Positions 1-12,093 are shown, counted from the stretch's first letter. The stretch is 64,000 bases of DNA from Azospirillum sp. TSO22-1 (GCF_003116015.1 NZ_LGQZ01000061.1:1-64000), one strand, 5' to 3'. The notes: generated from the letters alone by a model not told the origin. Numbers and translations: made by a program.

Positions 1-497
1 TGGACGCGCCGGAGGGCGGGGCGCCGCTGCTGAGCGTGTTCGGCGGCAAGATCACCACCTACCGCAAGCTCGCCGAGGCGGCCATGACGAAGCTGGCGCC
101 GCACCTGCCCCTGGCCAACGGCTCCTGGTCGAGCCGGGCGCCGCTGCCGGGCGGCGACTTCGCGGTGGACGGGACCGGGGCGCTGATCACGGAGTTGCGC
201 GCCCGCTACCGCTTCATCGAACCGGAGCACATGGCGCGGCTGGTGCGCGCCTACGGCACCCGCACGCGTGTCCTGCTGGGCAGCGCCACGCGGGTAGCGG
301 ACCTCGGGCGGCGCTTCGGGGGTGACCTGACCGAGGCGGAGGTGCGCTACCTCATGGCCGAGGAGTGGGCGCAGACGACCGAGGACGTGCTGTGGCGTCG
401 CTCCAAGCTCGGCCTGCGGCTGACGCCGGCCGAGGTGCGGGATCTCGAGGACTTCATGGCCGCGGCGCGCGAGAGCATCGACGAGGCGGCGGAATGA
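1..497 (+). CDS. glpD: Aerobic glycerol-3-phosphate dehydrogenase, 3' part only
   Basis: GlpD is an FAD enzyme at the inner membrane that oxidises sn-glycerol-3-phosphate to dihydroxyacetone phosphate and passes electrons to quinone. The gene enters from the left edge; its first complete codon is at position 3 and about 164 C-terminal residues remain. The motif SVFGGKITTYRKLAE, near the end of the FAD-binding domain, is diagnostic for GlpD. It is followed by the helical C-terminal cap domain (segments RFIEPEHMARLVRAYGTR and RYLMAEEWAQTTEDVLWRRS), which is also typical. The stop at 495-497 lies 16 nt before glpS, so this is probably one operon with the glycerol transporter, the arrangement known from Rhizobium. 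Confidence 0.95.
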   Translation, partial: DAPEGGAPLLSVFGGKITTYRKLAEAAMTKLAPHLPLANGSWSSRAPLPGGDFAVDGTGALITELRARYRFIEPEHMARLVRAYGTRTRVLLGSATRVADLGRRFGGDLTEAEVRYLMAEEWAQTTEDVLWRRSKLGLRLTPAEVRDLEDFMAAARESIDEAAE

Positions 498-513
498 CGG
501 GAGGAAAGACGCG

Positions 514-1617
514 GTGAGCCTGGTCCTGGACAAGGTCAGCATGCATGTGGGCGGACACACCCACATCGAGCAGGTGTCGCTGACGCTGGAGCGCGGTTCG
601 CTGAACGTGCTGCTGGGCCCGACGCTGTCCGGCAAGACGTCGCTGATGCGGCTGATGGCCGGGCTGGACAAGCCCACGGCCGGCCGGGTGCTGGTGGACG
701 GGCGCGACGTGACCGGCGTGCACGTGCGCCAGCGCTCGGTCGCTATGGTCTACCAGCAGTTCATCAACTACCCCTCGCTGACGGTGTACGAGAACATCGC
801 CTCGCCGCTGCGCGTCGCCCGCCGCCCGAAGGCCGAGATCGACCGCAAGGTCCGCGAGGCGGCCCGGCTGTTGAAGCTGGAACCCTACCTCGACCGCACG
901 CCGATGCACCTGTCCGGCGGCCAGCAGCAGCGCACCGCCATCGCCCGCGCGCTGGTCAAGGACGCGCAGCTGGTGCTGCTCGACGAGCCGCTGGCCAACC
1001 TGGACTACAAGCTGCGTGAGGAGCTGCGCGAGGAGCTGCCGAAGATCTTCGCCGCCAGCGGCGCCGTCTTCGTCTATGCCACCACCGAGCCGGCCGAGGC
1101 GCTGCTGCTGCGCGGCAACACCGCGACGCTGTGGGAGGGCCGGCTGGCGCAGTTCGGCCGCACGCCCGACGTCTACCGCCGCCCGGCCAACATCACCAGC
1201 GCCCGGGTGTTCTCCGACCCGCCGCTCAACACCATGCGGGTGCACAAGCGCGGCGCCCAGGTGGTGCTGGACACCGGCGACACCGAGGCGGCGCGCGGCG
1301 TTCTGGCCGGGCTGCCGGACGACACCTACACCGTCGGCTTCCGCGCCGACCACCTGTACCTGCGCCGCCCCGACGCCGAGGCGATCGCGGTGACCGGCAC
1401 CGTGGCGGTCAGCGAGATCACCGGCTCGGAAAGCTTCGTGCACGTGGACGTGCCGCGCGCCGACGGCGGCAGCGACCGCTGGGTGGCGGTGTCGCGCGGC
1501 GTGCTGGACGTGGAACCGGGCGAGCGCATCGAGGTCTTCATCGACCCGCGCCGCGTCTTCGCCTTCGGGCACGACGGCGCGCTGGCCGCGGCGCCGCCGC
1601 TGGCCGTGGCGGCGTGA
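514..1617 (+). CDS. glpS: Glycerol ABC transporter ATP-binding protein GlpS
   Basis: One of two non-identical ATPases of the GlpSTPQUV glycerol importer, on the cytoplasmic face of the membrane. The GTG start at 514 follows GAGGAAAG. The 367 residues comprise an N-terminal nucleotide-binding domain and a C-terminal TOBE-like regulatory domain from about residue 240, as in MalK-type proteins. The Walker A is the unusual GPTLSGKT (35-42). Q-loop Gln81, signature LSGGQ (133-137) and Walker B with catalytic Glu (LVLLDE, 153-158) are present. The switch (H-loop) histidine is replaced: the sequence is YATTEP, with Thr191 where H is expected. This is complementary to the loss of the signature motif in GlpT (see findings). 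Identity rests on the gene order and on this divergent motif pair. Confidence 0.93.
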   Translation: MSLVLDKVSMHVGGHTHIEQVSLTLERGSLNVLLGPTLSGKTSLMRLMAGLDKPTAGRVLVDGRDVTGVHVRQRSVAMVYQQFINYPSLTVYENIASPLRVARRPKAEIDRKVREAARLLKLEPYLDRTPMHLSGGQQQRTAIARALVKDAQLVLLDEPLANLDYKLREELREELPKIFAASGAVFVYATTEPAEALLLRGNTATLWEGRLAQFGRTPDVYRRPANITSARVFSDPPLNTMRVHKRGAQVVLDTGDTEAARGVLAGLPDDTYTVGFRADHLYLRRPDAEAIAVTGTVAVSEITGSESFVHVDVPRADGGSDRWVAVSRGVLDVEPGERIEVFIDPRRVFAFGHDGALAAAPPLAVAA

Positions 1618-1630
1618 GGGGGAGGGGAGC

Positions 1631-3597
<1,967 letters not shown>

Positions 3598-3600
3598 GCC

Positions 3601-4398
3601 ATGCTGCGCGCGCGGATCGTGCTGGGCCTCTACATCGGCTTCCTGCTGCTGCCGATCTACTGGCTCGTCAACATGAGCCTGAAGACCAACTCGGAGATCG
3701 TCAGCGGCCTGACGCTGTGGCCGCACACCCTGACGTTCGAGAACTACACGAAGATCTTCACCGACCCGTCCTGGTACTCGGGCTACATCAACTCGCTGCA
3801 GTACGTGGCGCTGAACACGGTGCTGTCCATAGCACTGGCGCTGCCGGCGGCGTACGCCTTCTCGCGCTACCGCTTCGTCGGCGACAAGCACCTGTTCTTC
3901 TGGCTGCTGTCGAACCGCATGGCGCCGCCGGCGGTGTTCGCGCTGCCGTTCTTCAACCTGTACTCGGCCATCGGGCTGTTCGACACGCCCTTCGCCGTGG
4001 CGCTGGCGCACTGCCTGTTCAACGTGCCGCTGGCTGTGTGGATCCTCGAAGGCTTCATGTCCGGCGTGCCGCGCGAGATCGACGAGACGGCGTATCTCGA
4101 CGGTTACGGCTTCCCGCACTTCTTCGTGAAGATCTTCACGCCGCTGGTGGCCAGCGGGATCGGCGTCACCGCCTTCTTCTGCTTCATGTTCAGCTGGGTC
4201 GAGCTGCTGCTGGCGCGCACGCTGACCTCGGTGGACACCAAGCCGATTGCCGCCACCATGACCCGCACGGTGTCCGCCGCCGGCATGGACTGGGGCCTGC
4301 TGGCCGCGGCCGGGGTGCTGACCATCGTGCCGGGTGCGCTCGTGATCTGGTTCGTGCGCAACTACATCGCCAAGGGCTTCGCCCTCGGCCGGGTGTGA
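3601..4398 (+). CDS. glpQ: Glycerol ABC transporter permease GlpQ
   Basis: Second permease subunit, 265 residues and about six membrane spans, MalG/UgpE-like. The ATG follows GGAAGGAGCTGAGCC, three bases after the glpP stop. The EAA-type loop is recognisable at ETAYLDGYGFPHFFVKIF. The N terminus MLRARIVLGLYIGFLLLPIYWLVNMSLK is the typical first span of this permease class. This is the transporter GlpQ of the rhizobial nomenclature, not the glycerophosphodiester phosphodiesterase that carries the same symbol in E. coli. Confidence 0.93.
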   Translation: MLRARIVLGLYIGFLLLPIYWLVNMSLKTNSEIVSGLTLWPHTLTFENYTKIFTDPSWYSGYINSLQYVALNTVLSIALALPAAYAFSRYRFVGDKHLFFWLLSNRMAPPAVFALPFFNLYSAIGLFDTPFAVALAHCLFNVPLAVWILEGFMSGVPREIDETAYLDGYGFPHFFVKIFTPLVASGIGVTAFFCFMFSWVELLLARTLTSVDTKPIAATMTRTVSAAGMDWGLLAAAGVLTIVPGALVIWFVRNYIAKGFALGRV

Positions 4399-4408
4399 GG
4401 AGGGATCC

Positions 4409-4690
4409 ATGGAACACCTCGCCTGGATGGCCTGGACGTGGCAGACCGGCGCCTTCTTCGCCCTCGTCGCCGGTCTGCTGGCGCTGCTGACCACGCTGGC
4501 CGTCAACCGGCCGGAGATCGCGCGGCCGGGGATCCTGGGGATCACCACCACGCGCGGCGACCGGCTGTTCATCACGCTGCTCGGCAGCGCGTTCATTCAT
4601 CTCGCCTGGCTCGGGCTGGTCGGCCCGGAGCTGGAGATCGCGTCGGGGCTGGCGCTGCTCTACGCGGCGGCGGTGTTCCGCTGGGTGTGA
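4409..4690 (+). CDS. glpU: Small membrane protein GlpU (DUF2160)
   Basis: A 93-residue, very hydrophobic protein with two to three predicted membrane spans (about residues 14-31, 48-66 and 69-92). It starts at an ATG after GAGGAGGGATCC, ten bases past glpQ. DUF2160 proteins sit at exactly this place, between glpQ and glpV, in rhizobial glycerol transporter operons, where the gene was named glpU. I know of no established biochemical role; an accessory membrane subunit of the importer is the natural guess from position. There are no catalytic-looking motifs. Confidence 0.85.
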   Translation: MEHLAWMAWTWQTGAFFALVAGLLALLTTLAVNRPEIARPGILGITTTRGDRLFITLLGSAFIHLAWLGLVGPELEIASGLALLYAAAVFRWV

Positions 4691-4717
4691 AATCAAAACT
4701 GGGGAAGGGAGGAAAGC

Positions 4718-6469
<1,752 letters not shown>

Positions 6470-6473
6470 AATA

Positions 6474-6666
6474 CCCCCTCTCCCGCCCCGGGAGAGGGTG
6501 GCCGCCGCAGGCGGCCGGGTGAGGGTACAGCCAAGGATCCTTGGACTTACCCTCACCCTCCCGCTCGTTCCGAGCGGGCCCCTCCCTCTCCCGGGGCTCT
6601 CGGCGGATCTTCGATCCGCCTGACGCCGTCAGCGCAAGCTTTGCTTGCGCGAGAGGCGGGAGAGGG
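6474..6666. repeat. 193-nt composite extragenic palindrome, copy A
   Basis: Fills the gap between glpV and glpK. It is bounded by CCCTCTCCCGCC and, inverted at the other end, GGCGGGAGAGGG. Inside are nested hairpins: GGCCGCC/GGCGGCC (6500-6516), the perfect palindrome CCAAGGATCCTTGG (6531-6544), CCCGCTC/GAGCGGG, GGCGGATC/GATCCGCC (6602-6620) and GCGCAAGC/GCTTGCGC (6632-6650). A second copy of the same length lies at 47088-47280. It has no coding character and probably folds into a branched RNA that could act as a transcription attenuator or mRNA-stability element. Confidence 0.9.
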
Positions 6667-6684
6667 ATTCGAAAGGAAACGCCC

Positions 6685-8187
6685 ATGCCCACGCCCGCCC
6701 ACGTCCTGGCCATCGACCAGGGCACCACGTCCACCCGCGCCATCGTCTTCGACGCGCAGGGCCAGCCCGCCGGCGTCGCGCGGCGGGAGTTCGCGCAGCA
6801 CTACCCGGCCGACGGCTGGGTCGAGCACGACCCGGAGGACATCTGGCGCGACACCGTCGCCGTCCTGCGCGAGGCGGTCGCCGCCGCCAATCTCAGCGCA
6901 TCGGACATCGCCGCTATCGGCATCACCAACCAGCGCGAGACCACCGTGGTGTGGGACCGCGCCACCGGCGTGCCGCTCCACAACGCCATCGTCTGGCAGG
7001 ACCGCCGCACCGCGGGCGCCTGCCGCACCCTGGTGGAGGAGGGCTTCCTGCCGCTGGTCCAGGCCAGGACCGGCCTGCTGATCGACGCCTATTTCTCGGC
7101 GACCAAGATCGCCTGGATCCTCGACCACGTGCCCGGGGCCCGCGCCCGGGCGGAGCGCGGCGAGCTGTGCTTCGGCACCATCGACAGCTTCCTGCTGCAC
7201 CGCCTGACCGGCGGTGCCGCGCACGCCACCGACGCCACCAACGCGTCACGGACGCTGCTGTTCGATATCCACCGCCAGGACTGGGACGACGAGCTGCTGG
7301 CGCTGTTCCGCGTGCCGCGCGCCATGATGCCGGAGGTGCTGGACAGCAGCGCCCCGTTCGGCGCCACCACCGCCGACCTGCTCGGCCGTCCGATCCCCAT
7401 CACCGGCATCGCCGGCGACCAGCAGGCGGCGACCTTCGGGCAGGCCTGCTTCCAGCCGGGCATGGTCAAGTCCACCTACGGCACCGGCTGCTTCGCCCTG
7501 CTCAACACCGGGGCGGAGCCGGTGCGCTCGGGCAACAACCTGCTGACCACCGTCGCCTACCGGCTGGAGGGCAAGCCGACCTACGCGCTGGAGGGCTCGA
7601 TCTTCGTCGCCGGGGCGGCGATCAAGTGGCTGCGCGACGGGCTGGGCATCATCACGCACGCCTCGCAGACCGACGACCTCGCCACCCGCGTGCCGGACAG
7701 CCACGGCGTCTATCTGGTGCCGGCCTTCGTCGGGCTGGGCGCACCACACTGGGATCCGCACGCGCGCGCCGCGATCTCCGGCCTGACGCTGGACGCCGGG
7801 CCGGCGCACATCGCCCGCGCGGCGCTGGAGGCGGTGGCCTACCAGACGCGCGACCTGCGCGACGCCATGCGCGCCGACTGGCCGGCGCCGGCCGGCGCGC
7901 TGCGGGTGGATGGCGGCATGGCGGCCAACGACTGGCTGTGCCAGTTCCTCGCCGACATGCTGGAGGTGCCGGTCGAGCGGCCGGCGGTGATCGAGACGAC
8001 GGCGCTGGGCGCGGCGTGCCTCGCCGGGCTCAAGGTCGGGCTCTACCCCGACCAGGCGGCGGTGGCCGGGGCATGGCGCTGCGAGCGGCGCTTCGAGCCG
8101 CGCATGGACGCGGCGAAGCGCGACCGGCTGTACGGCGGCTGGCTCGACGCGGTGGAACGGGTGCGGCGCGCGGGGAAGACGGCATGA
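6685..8187 (+). CDS. glpK: Glycerol kinase
   Basis: Phosphorylates glycerol with ATP to sn-glycerol-3-phosphate in the cytoplasm, trapping it for GlpD. The protein has 500 residues, normal for GlpK. The chosen ATG at 6685 follows GAAAGGAAAC and gives the family N terminus ([13 protein letters not shown], phosphate-binding Asp11); the longer open frame upstream is part of the palindromic repeat. Further family motifs are NQRETTVVW (glycerol contact), [21 protein letters not shown] and [13 protein letters not shown]. The stop overlaps the next start (ATGA), so the SDR gene is translationally coupled. Confidence 0.97.
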   Translation: MPTPAHVLAIDQGTTSTRAIVFDAQGQPAGVARREFAQHYPADGWVEHDPEDIWRDTVAVLREAVAAANLSASDIAAIGITNQRETTVVWDRATGVPLHNAIVWQDRRTAGACRTLVEEGFLPLVQARTGLLIDAYFSATKIAWILDHVPGARARAERGELCFGTIDSFLLHRLTGGAAHATDATNASRTLLFDIHRQDWDDELLALFRVPRAMMPEVLDSSAPFGATTADLLGRPIPITGIAGDQQAATFGQACFQPGMVKSTYGTGCFALLNTGAEPVRSGNNLLTTVAYRLEGKPTYALEGSIFVAGAAIKWLRDGLGIITHASQTDDLATRVPDSHGVYLVPAFVGLGAPHWDPHARAAISGLTLDAGPAHIARAALEAVAYQTRDLRDAMRADWPAPAGALRVDGGMAANDWLCQFLADMLEVPVERPAVIETTALGAACLAGLKVGLYPDQAAVAGAWRCERRFEPRMDAAKRDRLYGGWLDAVERVRRAGKTA

Positions 8188-8972
8188 GCGGGTGGACGGC
8201 GAGCGCGCTGGGCGACGACCTGCGCGGCAAGCGGGTGCTGGTGACCGGCTCCAGCCGCGGCATCGGCGCCGCGGTGGCGGCGGCCTTCGCCGGGTTGGGC
8301 GCGCGGGTGGCCCTGCACGCCTCGGCCAGCCGCGCGGCAGGGGAGCGTCTGGTGGCCGAACTGTCGGCCGGCGGCGCCGACGTGCGCCTGCTCGCCGGCG
8401 ATTTCCGCCGCCCGTCCGAGGTGGCGGCGGTGGTGGACGGCGCCGTCGACGCGCTGGGCGGCCTCGACGTGCTGGTCAACAACGCCGGCACCATGGTCGG
8501 CCGCACGCCGCTGGCGGCGATGGACGACGCCTTTCTGGACGAGGTGATGGACCTCAACCTGCGCTCGGTGGTGGTCGCCTGTCGGCGGGCCTTGCCGGCG
8601 CTGAAGGCGGCCGGCGGCGGGGCGATCGTCAATACCGTGTCGATCTCGGCGCGCACCGGCGGCAGCCCGGGCTCGTCGGTCTACAGCGCGTCGAAGGCGT
8701 TCGTGGCGACCTTCACCCGTTCGCTGGCGGCCGAACTGGCGCCCGAGCGCATCCGCGTCAACGCGGTGTCGCCGGGCACCATCGACACCGACTTCCACGG
8801 CCGCTACTCGACGCCGGAAAAGCTGGCCGCCACCGCCGCGCGCATTCCGCTGGGCCGGCTCGGCACCGCGGAGGACTGCGTCGGCGCCTACCTGTTCCTC
8901 GCCTCCGAGCGGCTCTCCGGCTACGTCACCGGTCAGACCATCGAGGTCAACGGCGGCCAGCTGATGCCGTGA
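8184..8972 (+). CDS. SDR family oxidoreductase, classical type
   Basis: A 262-residue NAD(P)-dependent short-chain dehydrogenase with TGSSRGIG (21-28) for cofactor binding, NNAG (100-103), a serine near 154-156 and the catalytic YSASK (Tyr168, Lys172). The C-terminal [13 protein letters not shown] is also typical. The ATG overlaps the glpK stop, so it belongs to the glycerol operon and may act on a glycerol-related polyol or 3-carbon carbonyl. The substrate cannot be read from the sequence; FabG-like 3-oxoacyl reductases share the same motifs. Confidence 0.85.
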   Translation: MSGWTASALGDDLRGKRVLVTGSSRGIGAAVAAAFAGLGARVALHASASRAAGERLVAELSAGGADVRLLAGDFRRPSEVAAVVDGAVDALGGLDVLVNNAGTMVGRTPLAAMDDAFLDEVMDLNLRSVVVACRRALPALKAAGGGAIVNTVSISARTGGSPGSSVYSASKAFVATFTRSLAAELAPERIRVNAVSPGTIDTDFHGRYSTPEKLAATAARIPLGRLGTAEDCVGAYLFLASERLSGYVTGQTIEVNGGQLMP

Positions 8973-9278
8973 TCCGGAGTCGATGCCGTCCGCCTTCCTC
9001 GGCGCCATCAGCATTCCCGGCCGATTTTCCTAAAATTCGACGCGCCAATAGTTATCTCTCTAAGGGCGTGGATTGGCAGGAATCTAAAGCACCGGTGGAC
9101 CGGGACTGCACAATTAACACAACCTAAACCATTGCACCTTTAGGGTGGTGATCTGGAATGGCGAATCGTGCCGCCCTGGCGTCCTTTCGGTCTGCGGAAG
9201 GGCTGCGGCGGCTGTTCGGGTGCCTGCGGTCGGCAAAAGCCGATCGTGTGTCTTCGGTGGGCAGGGGGGGATGTCACA
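8973..9278. other. 306-nt gene-free region before the octapeptide-repeat gene
   Basis: No supported ORF. The stretch around 9025-9150 is clearly richer in A+T than its surroundings (for example CACAATTAACACAACCTAAACC near 9111) and is the likely promoter region of the gene at 9279. I see no convincing -35/-10 pair or clear terminator for the glycerol operon. A G-run (GGGGGGG, 9264-9270) supplies the Shine-Dalgarno sequence of the following gene. Confidence 0.5.
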
Positions 9279-11621
9279 ATGGTATCGATCAGCCCCATTT
9301 CGTACCTCACGCGGACGCAGTTCGCGTCGCTGACCACCACGTCGCTGGCCAGCCTGTCGACCTCCGACATGAAGGTGCTGACGACGTCGCAGATCGATGC
9401 GCTGTCCACCACCCAGATCACCGCGCTGACCACCAGCCAGGTGGGCGCGCTGACCACGGCGCAGATGGGCGGGCTGTCGACGGCGCAGATCAAGGCGCTC
9501 GATTTCAGCCAGGTCAGCTTCAGCGCGGCGCAGCTGTCGGTGTTCAGCGCCACGCAGGTGCAGGCGCTGGAGACCGACGACATCAACGCGCTGTCGTCCA
9601 GCCAGCTCTCCGGCCTGACCGCCACCCAGCTGGGCGCGCTGACCACGACGCAGCTCGGCGTGCTGGACACCGGCGACATCGCCCAGCTGACCACGACGCA
9701 GATCAAGGGCCTGACCGCCACCCAGCTGGGCGCGCTGACCACGGCGCAGTTCGGCGCGCTGAGCGCGACGCAGGTCGGCGGACTGAGCACGGCGCAGGTG
9801 GCGGCGCTGTCCACCGCCCAGATCACCACGCTGTCCTCGGCGCAGCTCTCCGGCCTGACGGGGACGCAACTGGGCGCCCTGACCACCGCGCAGGTCGGCG
9901 CGCTCGACACCGCCGACATCGCCCAGCTGACCACCGTGCAGGTCCGCGGCCTGACCACCGACCAGGTGGCGGCGCTGTCCACGACGCAGACCAACGCGCT
10001 GTCGTCCTCGCAGTTCGCCGCCCTCTCGGCGACCCAGGTCGGCACGCTGAGCACCGCGCAGCTGGCGTCGCTGGACGCCACCGACGTGGCGGCGCTGACG
10101 GCGACGCAGGCGAAGGGCCTGACCACTGACCAGCTGGCCGCGCTGACCACCGCGCAAGTCGGCGGCCTGACCACGTCGCAGGTCGCGGCGCTGAGTTCCA
10201 GCCAGGTCGGAGGCCTGAGCACGTCGGGCCTGTCGGCGCTGACCGGCACCCAGGTCGCGGCGCTCGGCACCGCCCAGCTCAAGGGTCTGAGCACCAGCCA
10301 GGTGGCGGCGTTGAGCACCGCCGACGTCCGCGAGCTGTCGTCCACCCAGGTCTCGGCGCTGACCACGTCGCAGGTTTCGGCGCTGAGTTCCGCGAACGTC
10401 GCGGCGCTGACCACGGCGCAGGTTTCCGCGCTGGGCTCCAGCCAGATCGCGGCCCTGGCGGCGACGCAGTTCACCGCGCTGGGCACCGCCGGCCTCGGCC
10501 TGCTGACGACCACCCAGCTGCGCGGCGTGACCACGGAGCAGACGGCGGCGCTCGGCACCGGCGACGTGGCGGCGCTGACCACCACGCAGCTGGGCGCGCT
10601 GACGGCGACGCAGCTCTCCGGGCTGTCCTCCTCCGGCCTGTCGGCGCTGACCTCAACCCAGGTGGCGGCCCTGGCGGCGACGCAGGTCTCCGGCTTGACG
10701 TCGAACCAGCTCGGCGGGCTGACCACCGCCGACGTCGGCGAGCTGTCCACCAGCCAGGTCGCCGTGCTGTCCAGTGCCGCCCTGTCCGGCCTGACCACCA
10801 GCGCCGTCGCGGCGCTGACCACCGACCAGATCAACGCGCTGTCGGCCACCCAGCTCTCCGGGCTGACCGCCGAGCAGTTCGCGGTGCTCGGCACGGGCGG
10901 CCCGGGGTCGCTGAGCACCTCGCAGCTCTCCGGCCTGGGCTCGGCGCAGGCGGCGACGCTGTCCACCACCCAGATCGCCTCGCTGACTACCACCCAGCTC
11001 GCCTCGCTCACCAGCAGCGCCATCGGCGGGCTGAGCACCAGCGGCCTGACCGCGCTGTCCAGCAGCCAGCTGTCCGCGCTGTCGGCCACGCAGGTCAGCG
11101 GGCTCAGCTCGTCGCAGCTCTCCGCGCTCGGCCCGGCGACGCTGTCGACGTCGCAGATCGGCGGCCTGACCGCGACCCAGGTGTCTTCGCTGAGCAACAC
11201 CCAGTTCGCGACGCTGTCCACCACGCAGGTGTCGTCGCTGACCACCGGCGCCGTGCAGGGGCTGAACAGCGCCGTGCTGTCCAATCTGTCGGGGACGCAG
11301 CTGGGCGCGCTGTCCGGTACCCAGATCGGGGCTCTGTCGACCGACCAGTTCTCGTCGCTGCAGTACGGGTCGATCTCGTCGCTCAACAACACGCAGATCT
11401 CGTCGCTCAGCCGCGACGTCATCGGCGGGCTGTCGACGACCCAGGTCAGCGTGCTGTCGGCCGCGCAGATCGGCAGCCTGAGCAACTACCAAGTCACCGC
11501 GCTGTCGGCGAACAACATCCTGGCGATGACCCGCACGCAGGTGCAAGGCATCACCCAGACCCAGACGCAGGTGATGTCGTCCGCCCAGCTCAACGCCTAC
11601 GCCACCGCGCTGACGTACTGA
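9279..11621 (+). CDS. Octapeptide-repeat protein of unknown function
   Basis: A 780-residue protein built almost entirely from about 97 head-to-tail octapeptides of the form x-L-[ST]-[ST]-x-Q-[VIL]-x (for example ALTTAQVG). There is no signal peptide, membrane span, charged domain or catalytic motif; composition is dominated by L, T, S, A, G, Q, with hardly any Cys, Trp or His. The ATG at 9279 lies eight bases after a G-run; longer in-frame sequence upstream lacks the repeat. Register breaks only twice (a seven-residue unit near 85 and a five-residue unit ALGPA near 620). Similar LTTxQxxAL repeats occur in proteins loosely labelled heme utilisation or surface proteins; I cannot confirm either role. 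Export, if any, would need a non-classical route. Confidence 0.85.
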   Translation: MVSISPISYLTRTQFASLTTTSLASLSTSDMKVLTTSQIDALSTTQITALTTSQVGALTTAQMGGLSTAQIKALDFSQVSFSAAQLSVFSATQVQALETDDINALSSSQLSGLTATQLGALTTTQLGVLDTGDIAQLTTTQIKGLTATQLGALTTAQFGALSATQVGGLSTAQVAALSTAQITTLSSAQLSGLTGTQLGALTTAQVGALDTADIAQLTTVQVRGLTTDQVAALSTTQTNALSSSQFAALSATQVGTLSTAQLASLDATDVAALTATQAKGLTTDQLAALTTAQVGGLTTSQVAALSSSQVGGLSTSGLSALTGTQVAALGTAQLKGLSTSQVAALSTADVRELSSTQVSALTTSQVSALSSANVAALTTAQVSALGSSQIAALAATQFTALGTAGLGLLTTTQLRGVTTEQTAALGTGDVAALTTTQLGALTATQLSGLSSSGLSALTSTQVAALAATQVSGLTSNQLGGLTTADVGELSTSQVAVLSSAALSGLTTSAVAALTTDQINALSATQLSGLTAEQFAVLGTGGPGSLSTSQLSGLGSAQAATLSTTQIASLTTTQLASLTSSAIGGLSTSGLTALSSSQLSALSATQVSGLSSSQLSALGPATLSTSQIGGLTATQVSSLSNTQFATLSTTQVSSLTTGAVQGLNSAVLSNLSGTQLGALSGTQIGALSTDQFSSLQYGSISSLNNTQISSLSRDVIGGLSTTQVSVLSAAQIGSLSNYQVTALSANNILAMTRTQVQGITQTQTQVMSSAQLNAYATALTY
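9303..11618 (+). repeat. 24-bp coding tandem repeat array (octapeptide units)
   Basis: The DNA repeats in 24-bp units coding xL[ST][ST]xQ[VIL]x. Neighbouring units differ at several bases, but some multi-unit blocks are nearly identical, for example the stretch starting GGCCTGACCGCCACCCAG at about 9612 and again about 96 bp later. This suggests growth by unequal recombination or replication slippage. Asp replaces Gln at repeat position 6 in a subset of units, mostly 7 or 10 units apart. Confidence 0.9.
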
Positions 11622-11640
11622 CGGGCGGGCGCCCCCCCGC

Positions 11641-12030
11641 TCAGCGGTGTTCGGAGAACAGGTCGCGCACCTTGCACAGCAGCCGCCCGATCGGGCGCGG
11701 CTTGGGCGGCGTGACGGCGTTCGCGCACCACGCGGCCACTGCGGCGGCGGGGTCGGTCTCGCCGGTCATGACGGTGGCGACGCCGCGCTTCTCCATGCGG
11801 CGCAGGAAGCCCTCGCCGGCCGAGGCGGCGATCACCGCGGCGACGCCGTCCAGCGGGTGCGGCCCCGCCTCGTCGCGCCAGTGGTGGAAGACCTGGTCCT
11901 TGCTCAGCTCGACTTGGCCGGCCGGCGTCGGCGCCCGGCCGGGTTCGGCCTCGAACACCAGCCAGCGCCGCGCCTGTCCAGCGTGGCCTCCGACGGTCTG
12001 GTAATCCGGCGTGGCGACGGCGACCCGCAT
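11641..12030 (-). CDS. NifX/NifB-C-terminal-like (FeMo-cofactor binding family) protein
   Basis: A 129-residue protein whose N terminus MRVAVATPDYQTVGGHAGQA and continuation match the dinitrogenase iron-molybdenum cofactor family (NifX, NafY, NifB C-terminal domain). These proteins bind FeMo-co or its precursors during nitrogenase assembly. The ATG at 12030 follows AGGGGGAA; the longer open frame upstream runs through a palindrome and has no such site. A conserved-looking segment FHHWRDEAGPHPLDG may carry metal or cofactor ligands. It lies alone rather than in a nif operon, although nifQ is about 8 kb away, so a stand-alone role is possible. Confidence 0.75.
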   Translation of the reverse strand: MRVAVATPDYQTVGGHAGQARRWLVFEAEPGRAPTPAGQVELSKDQVFHHWRDEAGPHPLDGVAAVIAASAGEGFLRRMEKRGVATVMTGETDPAAAVAAWCANAVTPPKPRPIGRLLCKVRDLFSEHR

Positions 12031-12072
12031 CGTGATTCCCCCTGCGGCTGTACTCCTGGGGCCACGACTATA

Positions 12073-12093
12073 GACCATATAAAAATTATGGTC
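12073..12093. promoter_or_regulatory. Perfect 7-7-7 inverted repeat upstream of the NifX-like gene
   Basis: GACCATA and TATGGTC are perfect inverted arms around an AT-only 7-nt spacer (TAAAAAT). The site is 43 bp upstream of the NifX-like start and touches the stop codon of the gene at 12092-12484. The AT-rich island in GC-rich DNA suggests an operator or promoter, less likely a short terminator. It is not a NifA (TGT-N10-ACA) or FNR (TTGAT-N4-ATCAA) site. Confidence 0.45.

Noticed and set aside
9140-11485. 781-codon open frame on the minus strand opposite the octapeptide gene
   Set aside because: It mirrors the 24-bp repeat in antisense, has no ribosome-binding site, and its amino-acid pattern is just the repeat read backwards.
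9303-11618. CRISPR-like regular repeats
   Set aside because: The 24-bp units are directly adjacent with no unique spacers, stay in one reading frame and encode a protein.
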